DNA of 64,000 nucleotides from Amycolatopsis palatopharyngis (GCF_003385185.1 NZ_PQHZ01000006.1:124001-188000); one strand, 5' to 3'; shown: positions 28,079 through 37,470, numbered from the stretch's first letter. The notes: generated from the letters alone by a model not told the origin. Translations and numbers: made by a program.

Positions 28079-29631
28079 CTCTGTTGCTCGCACTGATCCT
28101 GCTGCCGCTGGCCGGCGCACTGGCGCTGACCGCATTGCGCGGCAACGACAAGCTGGCCACGCTCGTCGCGCTCGGGGTATCGGTGGCGGAACTGCTGCTG
28201 ATCGTTCCGCTGTGGCTCTCCTACGATCCGGGCGGCGAGCGGATCCAGCAGGCGAGCTCGATGGACTGGATTCCGGCGTTCGGGATTCACATCTCGTTCG
28301 GCATGGACGGCATCGCGCTGGTGATGATCGCCGTCATCGCGCTGCTGGTGCCGATCGTGATCGGCGCACTCGGCAGCACCGACAAGCTGCCAGCCGGGCG
28401 CAGTGCGGGCGGCTACCTCTCGCTGATCCTGGTGCAGGAAGCGCTGACGATCGGGGTCTTCGCCGCCACCGACGTCTTCCTGTTCTACGTCCTGTTCGAG
28501 ATCATGCTGATCCCGATGTACTTCCTGATCGGCGGCTACGGCGGGCCGAACCGGCAGTACGCGGCGGTGAAGTTCTTCCTGTACTCGTTCCTCGGTGGAC
28601 TGATCATGCTGGCGTCGGCCATCGGCGCCTACTCACTCGCCAGTGACGAACTCGGGCAGGGCACCTTCGACTGGGCCACCCTGGTGGCGGTCGTCAGCGA
28701 GGCCCCGCTGAGCACGCAGATCTGGTTGTTCCTCGGGTTCTTCCTGGCCTTCGCGATCAAGGCGCCGCTGGTGCCGTTGCACACCTGGTTGCCGGATGCG
28801 GCTGGGCAGGCACCGATCGGTGTCGCCGTGCTGCTGGTCGGCGTGCTGGACAAGGTCGGCACGTTCGGCTTCCTGCGCTACTTGCTGCCGATGTTCCCGG
28901 CAGCCAGCGTGGAACTCGCACCGTTGGTGCTGGTGCTCGCCGTGGCCGGAGTGATCTACGGGTCGATCCTCGCGGCAGGGCAGCAGGATCTCAAACGGTT
29001 CATCGCCTACGTCTCGATTGCCCACTTCGGCTTCATCGCGCTCGGCATCTTCGCCTTCAACACGCAGGCCATGGTCGGCTCGGTGTCCTACATGCTCAAC
29101 CACAGCCTCGCGACCGGCATGCTGATCCTGGTGATCGGCATGGTGATCGCGCGGGGCGGCTCCACCAGGATCTCCGACTACGGCGGGATGTCCAAGGTGA
29201 CCCCGCTGCTCGGCGGAATGCTGCTGATAGCCGGACTGTCGACATTGTCCCTGCCGGGTACGAACTCGTTCATCAGTGAGTTCCTCGTACTGCTGGGGGC
29301 GTTCGAGACAAGGCCGGTGTTCGCGATCATCGCAACGGTCGGAATGGTGCTGGCCGCGGTCTACGTGCTGTGGCTGTACCAGCGGATCATGACCGGGCCG
29401 GTGCGCGGGGACGCGATGATCGGTGCCGGGGGTGGCCCGGGCACCACGATGGCTCCCGAAGCGGGTGCGAAGAAGGCGATGAAGGACCTGTCCGCACGTG
29501 AGATCGCGCTGCTGGCGCCGATGGTCGTACTGATCATCGGTCTTGGCTTCTACCCGAAACCCGTGCTGGACACCGTGACGCCGTCGGTAGAGGCCACTAT
29601 GGACTCTGTTTCCGTGCAGGAAGGCAACTGA
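28075..29631 (+). CDS. nuoM: NADH-quinone oxidoreductase subunit M
   Basis: Antiporter-like proton-pumping subunit with about 14 helices; 518 aa. Seen: [33 protein letters not shown] with the conserved Glu, [22 protein letters not shown] with the central Lys, [18 protein letters not shown], and [22 protein letters not shown] overlaps nuoL. The stop is 3 bp before nuoN. Confidence 0.96.
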   Translation: MTLLLALILLPLAGALALTALRGNDKLATLVALGVSVAELLLIVPLWLSYDPGGERIQQASSMDWIPAFGIHISFGMDGIALVMIAVIALLVPIVIGALGSTDKLPAGRSAGGYLSLILVQEALTIGVFAATDVFLFYVLFEIMLIPMYFLIGGYGGPNRQYAAVKFFLYSFLGGLIMLASAIGAYSLASDELGQGTFDWATLVAVVSEAPLSTQIWLFLGFFLAFAIKAPLVPLHTWLPDAAGQAPIGVAVLLVGVLDKVGTFGFLRYLLPMFPAASVELAPLVLVLAVAGVIYGSILAAGQQDLKRFIAYVSIAHFGFIALGIFAFNTQAMVGSVSYMLNHSLATGMLILVIGMVIARGGSTRISDYGGMSKVTPLLGGMLLIAGLSTLSLPGTNSFISEFLVLLGAFETRPVFAIIATVGMVLAAVYVLWLYQRIMTGPVRGDAMIGAGGGPGTTMAPEAGAKKAMKDLSAREIALLAPMVVLIIGLGFYPKPVLDTVTPSVEATMDSVSVQEGN

Positions 29632-29634
29632 TCA

Positions 29635-31203
29635 ATGCTCGACGTTCTTCTTGCCCAGCAGGCGCAGCCACTCGAGGCTCCGGCCATCGCGTGGGCTGCC
29701 GTGCTGCCGATCGTGCTGGTCCTCAGCGCCGCCTGCCTCAGTGTGCTGCTAGAGGCATTCCTGCCCAAACACCAACGCTGGCCCGCGCAGGTCACACTGT
29801 GCCTGCTCACCCTCGCCGGTGCTGGGGTCGCGCTCGGCGCGTACGTCATGGATGCGCCCGAGCAGGGGTTGACCACGTTCAGTGGAACGCTGGCAGTGGA
29901 TACTCCCGCGTTGTTCCTCTGGGGCACGCTGCTGGCGCTGGCGCTCGGTGCGATCCTGCTGATCGCTGACCGGTCGGTGGAGCCGGGCGGGGCGTTCGTC
30001 GCGCAGGCCGGGATTCGTCCTGGCACCGTGCAGGACCGGGCGCAGGTCGGTTCCACGGGGATGCAGACCGAGGTTTTCCCGCTGACGCTGTTCGCGCTCG
30101 GCGGCATGATGACCTTCACCGCGGCCAACGACCTGCTGACGATGTTCATCGCGCTCGAGGTGCTGAGTCTTCCGCTGTACCTGATGTGCGGTCTGGCGCG
30201 GCGGCGCAGGCTGCTGTCGCAGGAGGCGGCGGTCAAGTACTTCCTGCTCGGCGCGTTCGCCAGCGCGTTCTTCCTTTATGGACTCGCGCTGCTCTACGGC
30301 TACGCGGGCTCGGTCCGGCTGTCCGATATCGCGAACGCCACCGCGGGCACGGACCGGTCCGACACTCTGCTCTTCGCCGGGCTCGGACTGCTCGTGGTCG
30401 GCCTGATGTTCAAGGGGTCCGTCGGCCCGTTCCACACGTGGACTCCCGACGTCTACCAAGGTGCGCCGACGCCGATCACGGCATTCATGGCCGCCTGTAC
30501 GAAGGTCGCGGCGTTCGGCGGAATCCTGCGGGTGTTCACCGTCGCGTTCGAGTCGACCAGCTGGGAGTGGCGCGGCGTGCTGTGGGGCGTCGCGATCGTG
30601 TCGATGGCGATCGGTGCGATCATCGGGCTGACGCAGACCGACATCAAGCGGATGATCGCGTACTCCTCCATCGCACACGCGGGCTTCCTGCTGATCGGTG
30701 CGATCGCGATGACCGAGGACGGGCTGTCCGGCACCTTGTTCTACCTGCTGGCGTACGGCTTCACCACGATCGCGGCGTTCGGTGTGCTCAGCCTGGTGCG
30801 CGACTCGACCGGGGAGGCGACACACCTTTCGGCGTGGGCAGGACTGGCGAAACGCTCGCCGTTGGTGGCGGGTGTGTTCACGTTCCTCATGCTCGCGCTC
30901 GCCGGAATCCCGCTGACCAGTGGCTTCATCGGCAAGTTCGTGGTCTTCTCGGCGGCGCTCTCCGACGGTATGGCCCCGCTCGTGGTGATCGCGCTGGTGT
31001 TCAGCGCGGTCGCGGCGTTCTTCTACCTGCGCGTGGTCGTGTTGATGTACTTCTCCGAGCCCGCCGCCGACGGTCCCACGGTGAGCGTGCCCGGCGCGTT
31101 CACCACAGCGGCGATCACCCTTGGCGTGCTGGTGACACTGCTGCTGGGCATCGCTCCCTCCTTCGCGCTCGACTGGGCGGGCGCTGGGGGCTTCGCCTTC
31201 TGA
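29635..31203 (+). CDS. nuoN: NADH-quinone oxidoreductase subunit N
   Basis: Third antiporter-like subunit and last gene of the operon; 522 aa. Seen: FIALEVLSLPLYLMCGLARR with the conserved Glu, VGLMFKGSVGPFHTWTPDVYQGAPTP region with the pump Lys, KRMIAYSSIAHAGFLLIGA, and GIPLTSGFIGKFVVFSAAL. GCAAC then TGATCA separates it from nuoM. A GC-rich hairpin at 31236-31254 follows and likely ends the transcript. Confidence 0.96.
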   Translation: MLDVLLAQQAQPLEAPAIAWAAVLPIVLVLSAACLSVLLEAFLPKHQRWPAQVTLCLLTLAGAGVALGAYVMDAPEQGLTTFSGTLAVDTPALFLWGTLLALALGAILLIADRSVEPGGAFVAQAGIRPGTVQDRAQVGSTGMQTEVFPLTLFALGGMMTFTAANDLLTMFIALEVLSLPLYLMCGLARRRRLLSQEAAVKYFLLGAFASAFFLYGLALLYGYAGSVRLSDIANATAGTDRSDTLLFAGLGLLVVGLMFKGSVGPFHTWTPDVYQGAPTPITAFMAACTKVAAFGGILRVFTVAFESTSWEWRGVLWGVAIVSMAIGAIIGLTQTDIKRMIAYSSIAHAGFLLIGAIAMTEDGLSGTLFYLLAYGFTTIAAFGVLSLVRDSTGEATHLSAWAGLAKRSPLVAGVFTFLMLALAGIPLTSGFIGKFVVFSAALSDGMAPLVVIALVFSAVAAFFYLRVVVLMYFSEPAADGPTVSVPGAFTTAAITLGVLVTLLLGIAPSFALDWAGAGGFAF

Positions 31204-31235
31204 CGCAGGTGCTCGTCCGCCGCTGACTTTCTGTT

Positions 31236-31254
31236 CCGAGTGGCACCCGCTCGG
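31236..31254 (+). terminator. Probable nuo operon terminator hairpin
   Basis: CCGAGTGG (31236-31243), loop CAC, then CCGCTCGG (31247-31254) forms an 8-bp stem with one G:U. It lies 33 bp after the nuoN stop and lacks a U-tract. Confidence 0.5.
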
Positions 31255-31307
31255 TAGCCATCCCCGGTTACGCTGCTCCTACCAACGGATTGGCAGGGGA
31301 GGGTTCC

Positions 31308-31745
31308 GTGGGTGGATACAAGGTCAACATCGCCGAACTCGGCAGACTGATCCAGACCCTTGAGGATGGGGCAGAACAGGTCCGGGACGCGAACAAGACG
31401 TTGGCGGCGGTCGGGCAGCTGGAGATGCTGGGCAACGAAACGCTCAAGGGCGAGGCGCACCGGTTCGAGGAGAAGTGGGAATCGGGACCCTCCATGGTCG
31501 CGCAGCGTGCAGGCGAGCACCGAATCTCCCCCGAAGCCGCCGGGCAGCTACAGGAGGTGGTGATTCCGGAGTTCAAGGCCGAGTTCCAGATCCTCGCGCC
31601 GGATGCTGCCCACCTGGTGGTCATGGTGATCACCACGACCAGTGAGATCGGTTGGCCTGCCGTGGCGGCCGAGGCGATGCGCGTAGCCAACAGCGTCCGT
31701 TTCGAGTACCCGGACGACTCCCGGCTCGACGCAAGCGAGTATTGA
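31308..31745 (+). CDS. WXG100-like helical protein
   Basis: A 145-aa protein starting at GTG 31308, with GGGGAGGG 5 nt upstream (a longer TTG start at 31290 would include the ribosome binding site). The first 100 residues are amphipathic helices (IAELGRLIQTLEDGAEQVRDANKTLA) with FEEKWESG near the expected WXG hairpin position, and then VIPEFKAEFQIL. The pattern recalls ESX-type secreted partners but is not a clear family match. Its stop overlaps the next gene as TGATG, so it begins a three-gene operon with a membrane protein and a YbaB-like protein. Confidence 0.6.
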   Translation: MGGYKVNIAELGRLIQTLEDGAEQVRDANKTLAAVGQLEMLGNETLKGEAHRFEEKWESGPSMVAQRAGEHRISPEAAGQLQEVVIPEFKAEFQILAPDAAHLVVMVITTTSEIGWPAVAAEAMRVANSVRFEYPDDSRLDASEY

Positions 31746-32740
31746 TGGAGCAACTCGTCGCCTGGGGCATTATTTTTGTACTTGCTGGGATTCCAATCTT
31801 GACTGCCATTCCGCTTATTGTAATCGCGATGCGGCAAGCCAACATCGAGCGAGAGCGGCTTAAGCTAACTCACTACTACTTCTGCGGTCATCCGCAAGTT
31901 GCCCTGCCGCTTGCCGGATGGAAGATCCCCGTAGCAGGAATTCGCCTTCTTGCCTGGCAGCGTGGCTATGCCGAAGTTGGTGGGCCGAATCCAGGAACTC
32001 TCGTATTCCGCTTGCTCGAGACAGCACCGGACGGTCCTCCTGCCGTGCCCGCCGCCGCACCCGCCGTGGCGGCTACCGGTCACCCGACGCGGAGGCAACT
32101 CCGCAGGAGGCGGCAGTTGACCAAACGACTGGAGTCCGGCCACATTGCCTGGGCGCGACTACGAGAGTTGGGCATCGGAATGGCCGAACTCGACAACGTG
32201 GCGAGAGCAAAGGGATTCAGCCTCGCGCGAAGTCTGGGTAACCGTGATGATCCCACGGTGTTGCTCAGTCGAGTTCCCATTTGGCGAGTGAGCGACGCCA
32301 CTGATTCTAGAATTGGTCGATCGTTGACGTCGCTCGAACGCCGAGTCGCGATAAGTGCAGGCGGGGGATTGACTGCTGTCGCTGGCGGAACTTGGATGTT
32401 TGTCTTGCTCTACGGTGATTTGCCAGTCGTGCTCAACGTCGGTATCGGGATCTTCGCGGCACTCTCGGTGGGCGCCACTGTGTGGCTCGCCGTCGGGGTC
32501 TGGGTTAGAGATACGACCCACCGGATGTCGTTGATGATCCGAGAATTTGACGGTCGAATGAAGCTCGCCCTGTATGGAAATTTCTACCTCTTGGATCGAT
32601 GGGTGATCGGCGACGTGGCTAATGAACTTGGCTACGCGTACGTCGGCTCGTACCACGGCATCTACGGATCGTCCCGGATGAACCATGTCCGCATCGTCTA
32701 CGCGCGCACACCCAACTACCAGCCGAGGGGGCAACGATGA
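31745..32740 (+). CDS. Membrane protein of unknown function
   Basis: A 331-aa protein with an N-terminal helix (about residues 5-28), a soluble part with a Pro/Ala-rich linker and RRQLRRRRQLTKRL basic cluster, two closely spaced helices near 200-255, and a C-terminal domain containing RMKLALYGNFYLLDRW and NELGYAYVGSYHGIYGSSR. No family is recognised. AT content is visibly higher than in the flanking nuo genes (for example around 31770-31830 and 32270-32340), suggesting acquired DNA. It overlaps the upstream gene by one base and the YbaB-like gene by 4 nt. Confidence 0.75.
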   Translation: MEQLVAWGIIFVLAGIPILTAIPLIVIAMRQANIERERLKLTHYYFCGHPQVALPLAGWKIPVAGIRLLAWQRGYAEVGGPNPGTLVFRLLETAPDGPPAVPAAAPAVAATGHPTRRQLRRRRQLTKRLESGHIAWARLRELGIGMAELDNVARAKGFSLARSLGNRDDPTVLLSRVPIWRVSDATDSRIGRSLTSLERRVAISAGGGLTAVAGGTWMFVLLYGDLPVVLNVGIGIFAALSVGATVWLAVGVWVRDTTHRMSLMIREFDGRMKLALYGNFYLLDRWVIGDVANELGYAYVGSYHGIYGSSRMNHVRIVYARTPNYQPRGQR

Positions 32741-33327
32741 TCGAGCAGAGCAGTAGGGATCTCGTCGAGGAGATGCGCTGGCAACTCGGAAAGATCCGGG
32801 ACAGGGAGGCCGCGAACGAGGAGTTGCTCGGCAAGCTGGATGAGGCCAAGCAACAACTCGCGGCCCTTGAAGCGAGGGTGAGTTCACCCGACGGGCGGGT
32901 CACGGTGGCGGCGGGATCGGGAGGGATCGTGCGTTCGGTCGAGCTGGCCGAGAACGCGATGAACGCCAACGCCAAGACGCTCACGGCGACGATCAACGCC
33001 ACGGTGCAGGCCGCGATCGCCGAGGCGACGGGCAAGCAGTTGGAGATCGTGCGAGCGCAAGTCGCGGATGATGTCGATCCGGTGCGCATCCTCGGCCCGC
33101 AGGCCAAATTCGCGAGCTTCGGCAACACGGCGATCACTTCGGACACCGGCGTTGCGGTACAGGAGCAATCCCGACCAGCTGCCGAAGGCGATGACGACGC
33201 GTTTCACGACCCGCTGGCCGACGACGAACCCGATCGGGCTCCTACTTGGTCGGCTCCGGCTGAGGACACGTCCCACTCCGACGATGAAGACGAGTTCCAC
33301 CAACGGCTGGGCCTCGATCAGCGCTGA
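32737..33327 (+). CDS. YbaB/EbfC-family DNA-binding protein
   Basis: A 196-aa protein. Residues 1-55 form a coiled coil (RDLVEEMRWQLGKIRDREAANEELLGKL), followed by the YbaB-like sheet (VTVAAGSGGIVRSVELAEN) and a helix ending EIVRAQ. The C-terminal 60 residues are acidic and disordered. In mycobacteria a YbaB-type protein (EspL) sits with ESX genes, so the pairing with a WXG100-like gene two places upstream fits an ESX-linked role. DNA binding is inferred from the family. ATG overlaps the membrane protein gene by 4 nt, and its end overlaps the opposite-strand gene by 10 bp. Confidence 0.75.
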   Translation: MIEQSSRDLVEEMRWQLGKIRDREAANEELLGKLDEAKQQLAALEARVSSPDGRVTVAAGSGGIVRSVELAENAMNANAKTLTATINATVQAAIAEATGKQLEIVRAQVADDVDPVRILGPQAKFASFGNTAITSDTGVAVQEQSRPAAEGDDDAFHDPLADDEPDRAPTWSAPAEDTSHSDDEDEFHQRLGLDQR

Positions 33328-33620
33328 ATGGTCTGGACTGCTGGGGAGGCGTACTCGTTGGAGCCGTCCCACGCCACAGAGATGTCAGCGATCACCTCGC
33401 CAGCTTGATCGAACTGGTCGACCTCCGCGTAGACAAAGCTGTACAGCCCGGCCTCGTGCCGCCCGACGCGGAGCAGGTCGATCGCCCACGGGTGTAGCCG
33501 CTCGATGAACAGCGCGTGCTTGCCGAGGGCCTGATTGACCTCAGCGAACCCGATGCTCTCCACGTAGACGTCGTTGACGCCGACCTTTCGGTGATCGAAG
33601 GCGAAGAAGCCGTAGCGCAT
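33318..33620 (-). CDS. Hypothetical protein, 100 aa
   Basis: No family recognised. The product starts MRYGFFAFDHRKVGVNDVY, is rich in aromatic residues, and looks like a compact alpha/beta domain (ADISVAWDGSNEYASPAV near the end). GGGGGAG lies 6 nt before ATG 33620, which supports real translation. It is divergent from the XRE regulator gene and overlaps the tail of the YbaB-like gene by 10 bp on the opposite strand. The 96-bp gap to the XRE gene is AT-richer than average and could hold divergent promoters. Confidence 0.65.
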   Translation of the reverse strand: MRYGFFAFDHRKVGVNDVYVESIGFAEVNQALGKHALFIERLHPWAIDLLRVGRHEAGLYSFVYAEVDQFDQAGEVIADISVAWDGSNEYASPAVQTIQR

Positions 33621-33716
33621 TGAGATCTCCCCCGAATGGTGTGAATGATTACTGCATAACTATGGGTCACCCAGTGGCATGTGGCAAGATTTGTCCCCGG
33701 AACGGGGAGGTCTCAA

Positions 33717-34559
33717 ATGCCAAAGCCCAAGCCGAAGCCGCAGGCTCGCGGACTGGCGGAAGGTCTGCGGATAGCGCGCAAGGCCAGCAAGCTGGCCATG
33801 GTCGAGGTTGCGGAGAAGTTGCAGTGGTCGCAGTCCACCCTGAGCCGCATCGAAACCGGGGTCCGGAATGCATCAGCGGAAGAAGTCTCGGCATTGCTGG
33901 CCGTCTACCAGGTGACCGGAGAGCAACGGGACAGCCTTATCGAGATGGCACGGGACGTCGATCGGCCCAACTGGCTGGAAACCCGCTACAGCGATGTGCC
34001 GAACCAGGCGAAGACACTCGCCCAGTTCGAGTCGGACGCACGCCGGATCGTGGACGTAGGGCTGATCCTGATCCCGGGCCTACTGCAGACCGCGTCCTAC
34101 ACCCGTTCCTTGATGAACTCCGGTGGTGTGCGACCTGCAGACATTCAGGCAAGAGTCGATCTTAGGATCGAGCGGCAGAAGGTCCTGGCTCAACGAAATC
34201 CGCCGCACTTGGTGACGTTCATCGACGAGGCAGCCCTACGCAGGCGCATCGGCGGAGCGCGCGTAATGGCCGATCAGCTCCGTCATCTGGTAACCGTGGC
34301 GCGCCGAAGTAGTGTCGAACTGCGCGTGATTCCATTCGACGTAGGTGGTCATCCCGGTGTCAACGGCGCATACGTTCTGCTGGAGTTCGCCGACGCACGC
34401 CCGGTCGTGCACCTGGAACACCGTCGGTCTGGAGTGTTTCTGCACCAGGCGATCGATGTCGATCCATACGTCGAGGCAACGGCTAGTATGAACGCGATCG
34501 CCCTGGAGCCTATGCAGTCAGTGCGTATGGTGGAGGTGATCGCTGAAAGCTACGACTGA
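33717..34559 (+). CDS. XRE-family regulator with DUF5753 domain
   Basis: Helix-turn-helix protein of 280 aa. An N-terminal basic tail (MPKPKPKPQ) precedes the HTH (LRIARKASKLAMVEVAEKLQWSQSTLSRIETG), and the remainder is the DUF5753 ligand-like domain (VGLILIPGLLQTASYTRSLM, then HPGVNGAYVLLEFAD). GGGGAGG lies 6 nt before ATG 33717, favouring this over a longer frame at 33681. Streptomyces homologues (WhiJ type) pair with small DUF397 proteins and control development or antibiotic genes. The DUF397 gene follows 23 bp downstream, so this is such a pair. Confidence 0.9.
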   Translation: MPKPKPKPQARGLAEGLRIARKASKLAMVEVAEKLQWSQSTLSRIETGVRNASAEEVSALLAVYQVTGEQRDSLIEMARDVDRPNWLETRYSDVPNQAKTLAQFESDARRIVDVGLILIPGLLQTASYTRSLMNSGGVRPADIQARVDLRIERQKVLAQRNPPHLVTFIDEAALRRRIGGARVMADQLRHLVTVARRSSVELRVIPFDVGGHPGVNGAYVLLEFADARPVVHLEHRRSGVFLHQAIDVDPYVEATASMNAIALEPMQSVRMVEVIAESYD

Positions 34560-34582
34560 CCTTCGTGAGAGGACGGCCCGCC

Positions 34583-34765
34583 ATGGACCACAACACGACC
34601 TCGTGGAGGAAGTCCAGCTACAGCGGGACCGAGTCGAACTGTGTCGAACTGGCGATGACCGTCGAGCGGACCGCTATCCGGGATTCCAAGGCGCCGGACT
34701 CCGGTGCGCTGGAAGTTCCTCGCGGCGCCGCGATCGCCCTGTTCACCCAGCTGCGGGCGCACTGA
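34583..34765 (+). CDS. DUF397-domain small protein
   Basis: A 60-aa DUF397 protein: the signature WRKSSYSGTESNCVELA then IRDSKAPDSGALEVP. DUF397 proteins are the usual partners of XRE-DUF5753 regulators and may modulate their DNA binding. ATG 34583 is preceded by AGAGGA. GTG 34565 would add 6 residues. The stop is 1 bp from the convergent EspG-like gene end. Confidence 0.88.
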   Translation: MDHNTTSWRKSSYSGTESNCVELAMTVERTAIRDSKAPDSGALEVPRGAAIALFTQLRAH

Positions 34766-34766
34766 C

Positions 34767-35519
34767 TCAGGCCACCCGTGCTTGTAGGTCCGCGAGTCGC
34801 GCGGCAAGCGTTGCCGGTTGGCCCGGGAACACCGTGATCTGCTGGCTCCCGCGTGGGCCGCTCATTTCCAACCCGATTCGGCCCGCGTCGATATCGAGGT
34901 AGGACAACGTGTCGACGGAAGCATGTCGCGTGCCGTCCTTGGAACGGGCGACGTGCAGGTACCCGAAACCGTAGTGGCGCACGGAGAAGATGTCGTCCAA
35001 CTCGCGCGCCTCCGGGCTGCGTGCCTCTGGCTCGTCGTACACGCCGGTTACGCCGTTCTCGTCGCGCCGGAAATCTCGCTGTGACAGGGAGAACGTCGTG
35101 AATCCGGCGGCTGGAAACTCCGGTAGGTGCGCGACGAGAGTGCCTTCCAGGTCGCGGTCGTCGGCGGGGTTCAGCCACACCCGGCGGTCCTGATGCAGGG
35201 CGGTGACGGCCGTTCGCCCCCGAGCGGCGACGAGCACGCTGAACTGCTCATCCCCGGTGCGGATGTGTGCGTAGCACTCGCGCTCAGGCCTGGCCAGTAC
35301 GTGGATGGCGTCCTCGAAGGCCTCGCTCGGCCGGCCTCCCGTGGTCAGACCGGCGTCGGCCAGCTCGTTCAGGGCCTCCTGGTTGACCTGCCGTGCCGCC
35401 TCCGGCGGGACATAGCGGGCGCCGCCTGCGAAGACCTCGTGCGGTTGCCCGCATCCCGCGCCGCTGAGCGCGGTCAGCAGGGTGTGCAGCGACAGTCGGG
35501 CCGTGCGCTCGATGACCAC
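34767..35519 (-). CDS. EspG-family ESX secretion chaperone
   Basis: EspG-like protein of 250 aa. Family knowledge: EspG chaperones bind PE/PPE pairs and deliver them to an ESX (type VII) secretion machine. Seen: the C-terminal segment HYGFGYLHVARS, then LSYLDIDAGRIGLEMSG, LARPERECYAHIRTG in the middle, and overall length matching the family. GTG 35519 has GGGAGGGGAG about 8 nt upstream. It is the last gene of a minus-strand operon with a PPE-like protein 20 bp upstream, the expected client. No EccC, EccB, EccD or mycosin gene lies in the window. Confidence 0.85.
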   Translation of the reverse strand: MVIERTARLSLHTLLTALSGAGCGQPHEVFAGGARYVPPEAARQVNQEALNELADAGLTTGGRPSEAFEDAIHVLARPERECYAHIRTGDEQFSVLVAARGRTAVTALHQDRRVWLNPADDRDLEGTLVAHLPEFPAAGFTTFSLSQRDFRRDENGVTGVYDEPEARSPEARELDDIFSVRHYGFGYLHVARSKDGTRHASVDTLSYLDIDAGRIGLEMSGPRGSQQITVFPGQPATLAARLADLQARVA

Positions 35520-35539
35520 CGTGACTCCCCTCCCGATGG

Positions 35540-36835
35540 TTACTTCGCGCGCTTCTCCCCGATGACCGGTGGCGTCGGCTTCTCCTCGGTGCCACCGAAC
35601 GTCGTCTCAGGATCGGGATTGGTCAGGTATGCGGCCCGCTGATGTTCGTTGTCCTCGCCGCCCTTGCCGCGCCCGCCACCAGCGCCCATCGGCATCGCGC
35701 CGCCTCGGGGACCGCCGGCTGTTCCGCCAGTTCCCGGCACGGGACGTCCTCCACCTGCAGCGGCCTGCCCCGGGGGAACCGCGCCGGTGCCGCGGCCGGG
35801 AGTCGCACCGGTACCCGCGCCGGGAGCGCCCCCGCCAGGTGTGCTGCCACCGAGACGTCCTACACCTCCGCCGCCAACGCGTCCCGAGCCCGATCCACCA
35901 GCGCCTCCACCGGTTTTCGCTGATCCGCTGCCGCCGCCGGTGGTCGGCACGATTCCGGTTCCACCGCCGTAGGGCCCTGGCGTGTTGAGGTTGCTGATCG
36001 GCTTCCCACTCGGACCGAACTGGTAGCCGCCCTGCTGCGACTGCTGGGGAATCGGCTGCGGCCGGTAGTTCGATGCCGAAGTGCCGCCAGTGTCAGTGTT
36101 CGCCTGCGCCGCAGGCGGGGCACCGGTGCTTCCGGGCGTCCCGGCGGGAGGAGGCGCCTGGTAATTGCGCGTCCCACTGCCCGAACTCCTCGTGGGCGCA
36201 CCACCCGAGGCCCCGACCGACCCGCCGACGACGGGCACCGGTCCGGGCTTGGTGCCGGTCCCGGTGTCCTTCGCGGTGTTGCCATCGACCATGGTGATGG
36301 CGCTGTCCGGAGCGGTGAGCGTGGTGTAGCTGGCGGGAATGGTCTGCCCGTTGCTCTTGCTCGCCGCGTCGTATGCGGCGAAGGCGTCGATGTTGGCCTG
36401 GCTGGTGGTTTGGTACTCGGCCATGTTGCGGGTGTGCACTGCAAGGCCCGAACTGAACGTGTCGAACATGCCCTGGCTGGTCATCTCAGGTGGGTCGGGC
36501 GGCACCGGAACCACAGTGTTGCGGACTGTGTCGAACGCCCCGACCTGCTGACCGATGGCGCTGTCGGCGTTGTGCAGCAGATCGGCATCGCGATCCGACG
36601 CGTCTGCAAGGGGTTTCGCCGCACCGGCAGCCGCCTCGCCCGCCTTGCCCTGCCATCCCTCCTGCATCTGCCTGGTCAGCGCGTTGACCTCGTGCGAGCA
36701 GTCGCCGAGACGATTGCGCAGGGTGGCTGCCGCCTGCTGCGCAGCGGCCAACCGGGAGCTGCCAGGCCCGCCGTGGACCTGGTTGTAGATCTCCGTTGCG
36801 GTCAGCGGGACGCGAGCAATCTGCGCGCCGGACAT
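35540..36835 (-). CDS. PPE-like/WXG-motif protein with Gly-Pro-rich tail
   Basis: A 431-aa protein. Residues 1-150 are helical with MQEGWQGKAGEAA, a WXG motif between helices, resembling the PPE/ESX effector fold. Residues 165-390 are low complexity, rich in Gly, Pro, Ser and Thr. The end carries a conserved-looking YLTNPDPETTFGGTEEKPTPPVIGE. It is the probable EspG client and a candidate secreted or surface protein. ATG 36835 has AAGGAG about 8 nt upstream. Its ATG overlaps the DUF3558 stop, giving translational coupling. Confidence 0.78.
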   Translation of the reverse strand: MSGAQIARVPLTATEIYNQVHGGPGSSRLAAAQQAAATLRNRLGDCSHEVNALTRQMQEGWQGKAGEAAAGAAKPLADASDRDADLLHNADSAIGQQVGAFDTVRNTVVPVPPDPPEMTSQGMFDTFSSGLAVHTRNMAEYQTTSQANIDAFAAYDAASKSNGQTIPASYTTLTAPDSAITMVDGNTAKDTGTGTKPGPVPVVGGSVGASGGAPTRSSGSGTRNYQAPPPAGTPGSTGAPPAAQANTDTGGTSASNYRPQPIPQQSQQGGYQFGPSGKPISNLNTPGPYGGGTGIVPTTGGGSGSAKTGGGAGGSGSGRVGGGGVGRLGGSTPGGGAPGAGTGATPGRGTGAVPPGQAAAGGGRPVPGTGGTAGGPRGGAMPMGAGGGRGKGGEDNEHQRAAYLTNPDPETTFGGTEEKPTPPVIGEKRAK

Positions 36836-37470
36836 CAGTTCCGCTCCTTGATGTTGGCGATCACGGTGGAGGCCACCTCGTGCACGGCCTCGCAGGGATC
36901 GATCTTGCCGATCTTGTCCTCGGAGAGGGCGATGCTCACATTGACCGTTTGGGTGTCGCTTGTCCCGACATCGAGGTTGCATCTGCCCTCGGGGCGCTGG
37001 TCGCCCAAGTCGTAAGCGACAGCCGGGTATCCGGTGATCGGAGGTAGCTCGATAAAGAAGGCGGCTTCGTCCCGATTGCTGTAGATACCGCTCAGTCCGG
37101 ACTGGTCTACTGTCGGGAAAATCACGCCAATGCTTGCTTGGCCGATCCCCGCAGCGTTCCAGGTGCAGGCGGGTCCGGCGGCGCCGTCGGGCCGGGGTTT
37201 GGTGGTGACGCCGTCGCCGAAAAACTCGGTCATTTCGGCGTCTGTGATGGCGGCGCAGGGGTCCTGCTGCCGAAAATAACTGGTGTCGAGCGGGTTTTCG
37301 ACCTTGGGGGCGCCGTGGCGAGGCAGAGAGTCGCCGTTCCCGTCCGACGTGCTGGTGCCCGGACCGGCATCCGGCGTAACGGGGTTTGGTGTTCCGGGTT
37401 CTTCGCCGGAGCAGCCTGCCGCGACAGCGGCGAGGAATGCGACGCCGACGGTGGTCTTCCAGCGGGGCAT
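36835..37470 (-). CDS. DUF3558-family lipoprotein
   Basis: A 211-aa predicted lipoprotein. The signal peptide MPRWKTTVGVAFLAAVAAGC has the lipobox AAGC, so the mature protein would start at Cys20. The mature part holds the DUF3558 pattern DPCAAITDAEMTEFFG, GPACTWN, and a C-terminal DPCEAVHEVASTVI. Function of the family is unknown, but it is commonly next to ESX-associated genes in Pseudonocardiales. It is coupled by 1-nt overlaps to the genes on both sides. Confidence 0.82.
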   Translation of the reverse strand: MPRWKTTVGVAFLAAVAAGCSGEEPGTPNPVTPDAGPGTSTSDGNGDSLPRHGAPKVENPLDTSYFRQQDPCAAITDAEMTEFFGDGVTTKPRPDGAAGPACTWNAAGIGQASIGVIFPTVDQSGLSGIYSNRDEAAFFIELPPITGYPAVAYDLGDQRPEGRCNLDVGTSDTQTVNVSIALSEDKIGKIDPCEAVHEVASTVIANIKERN

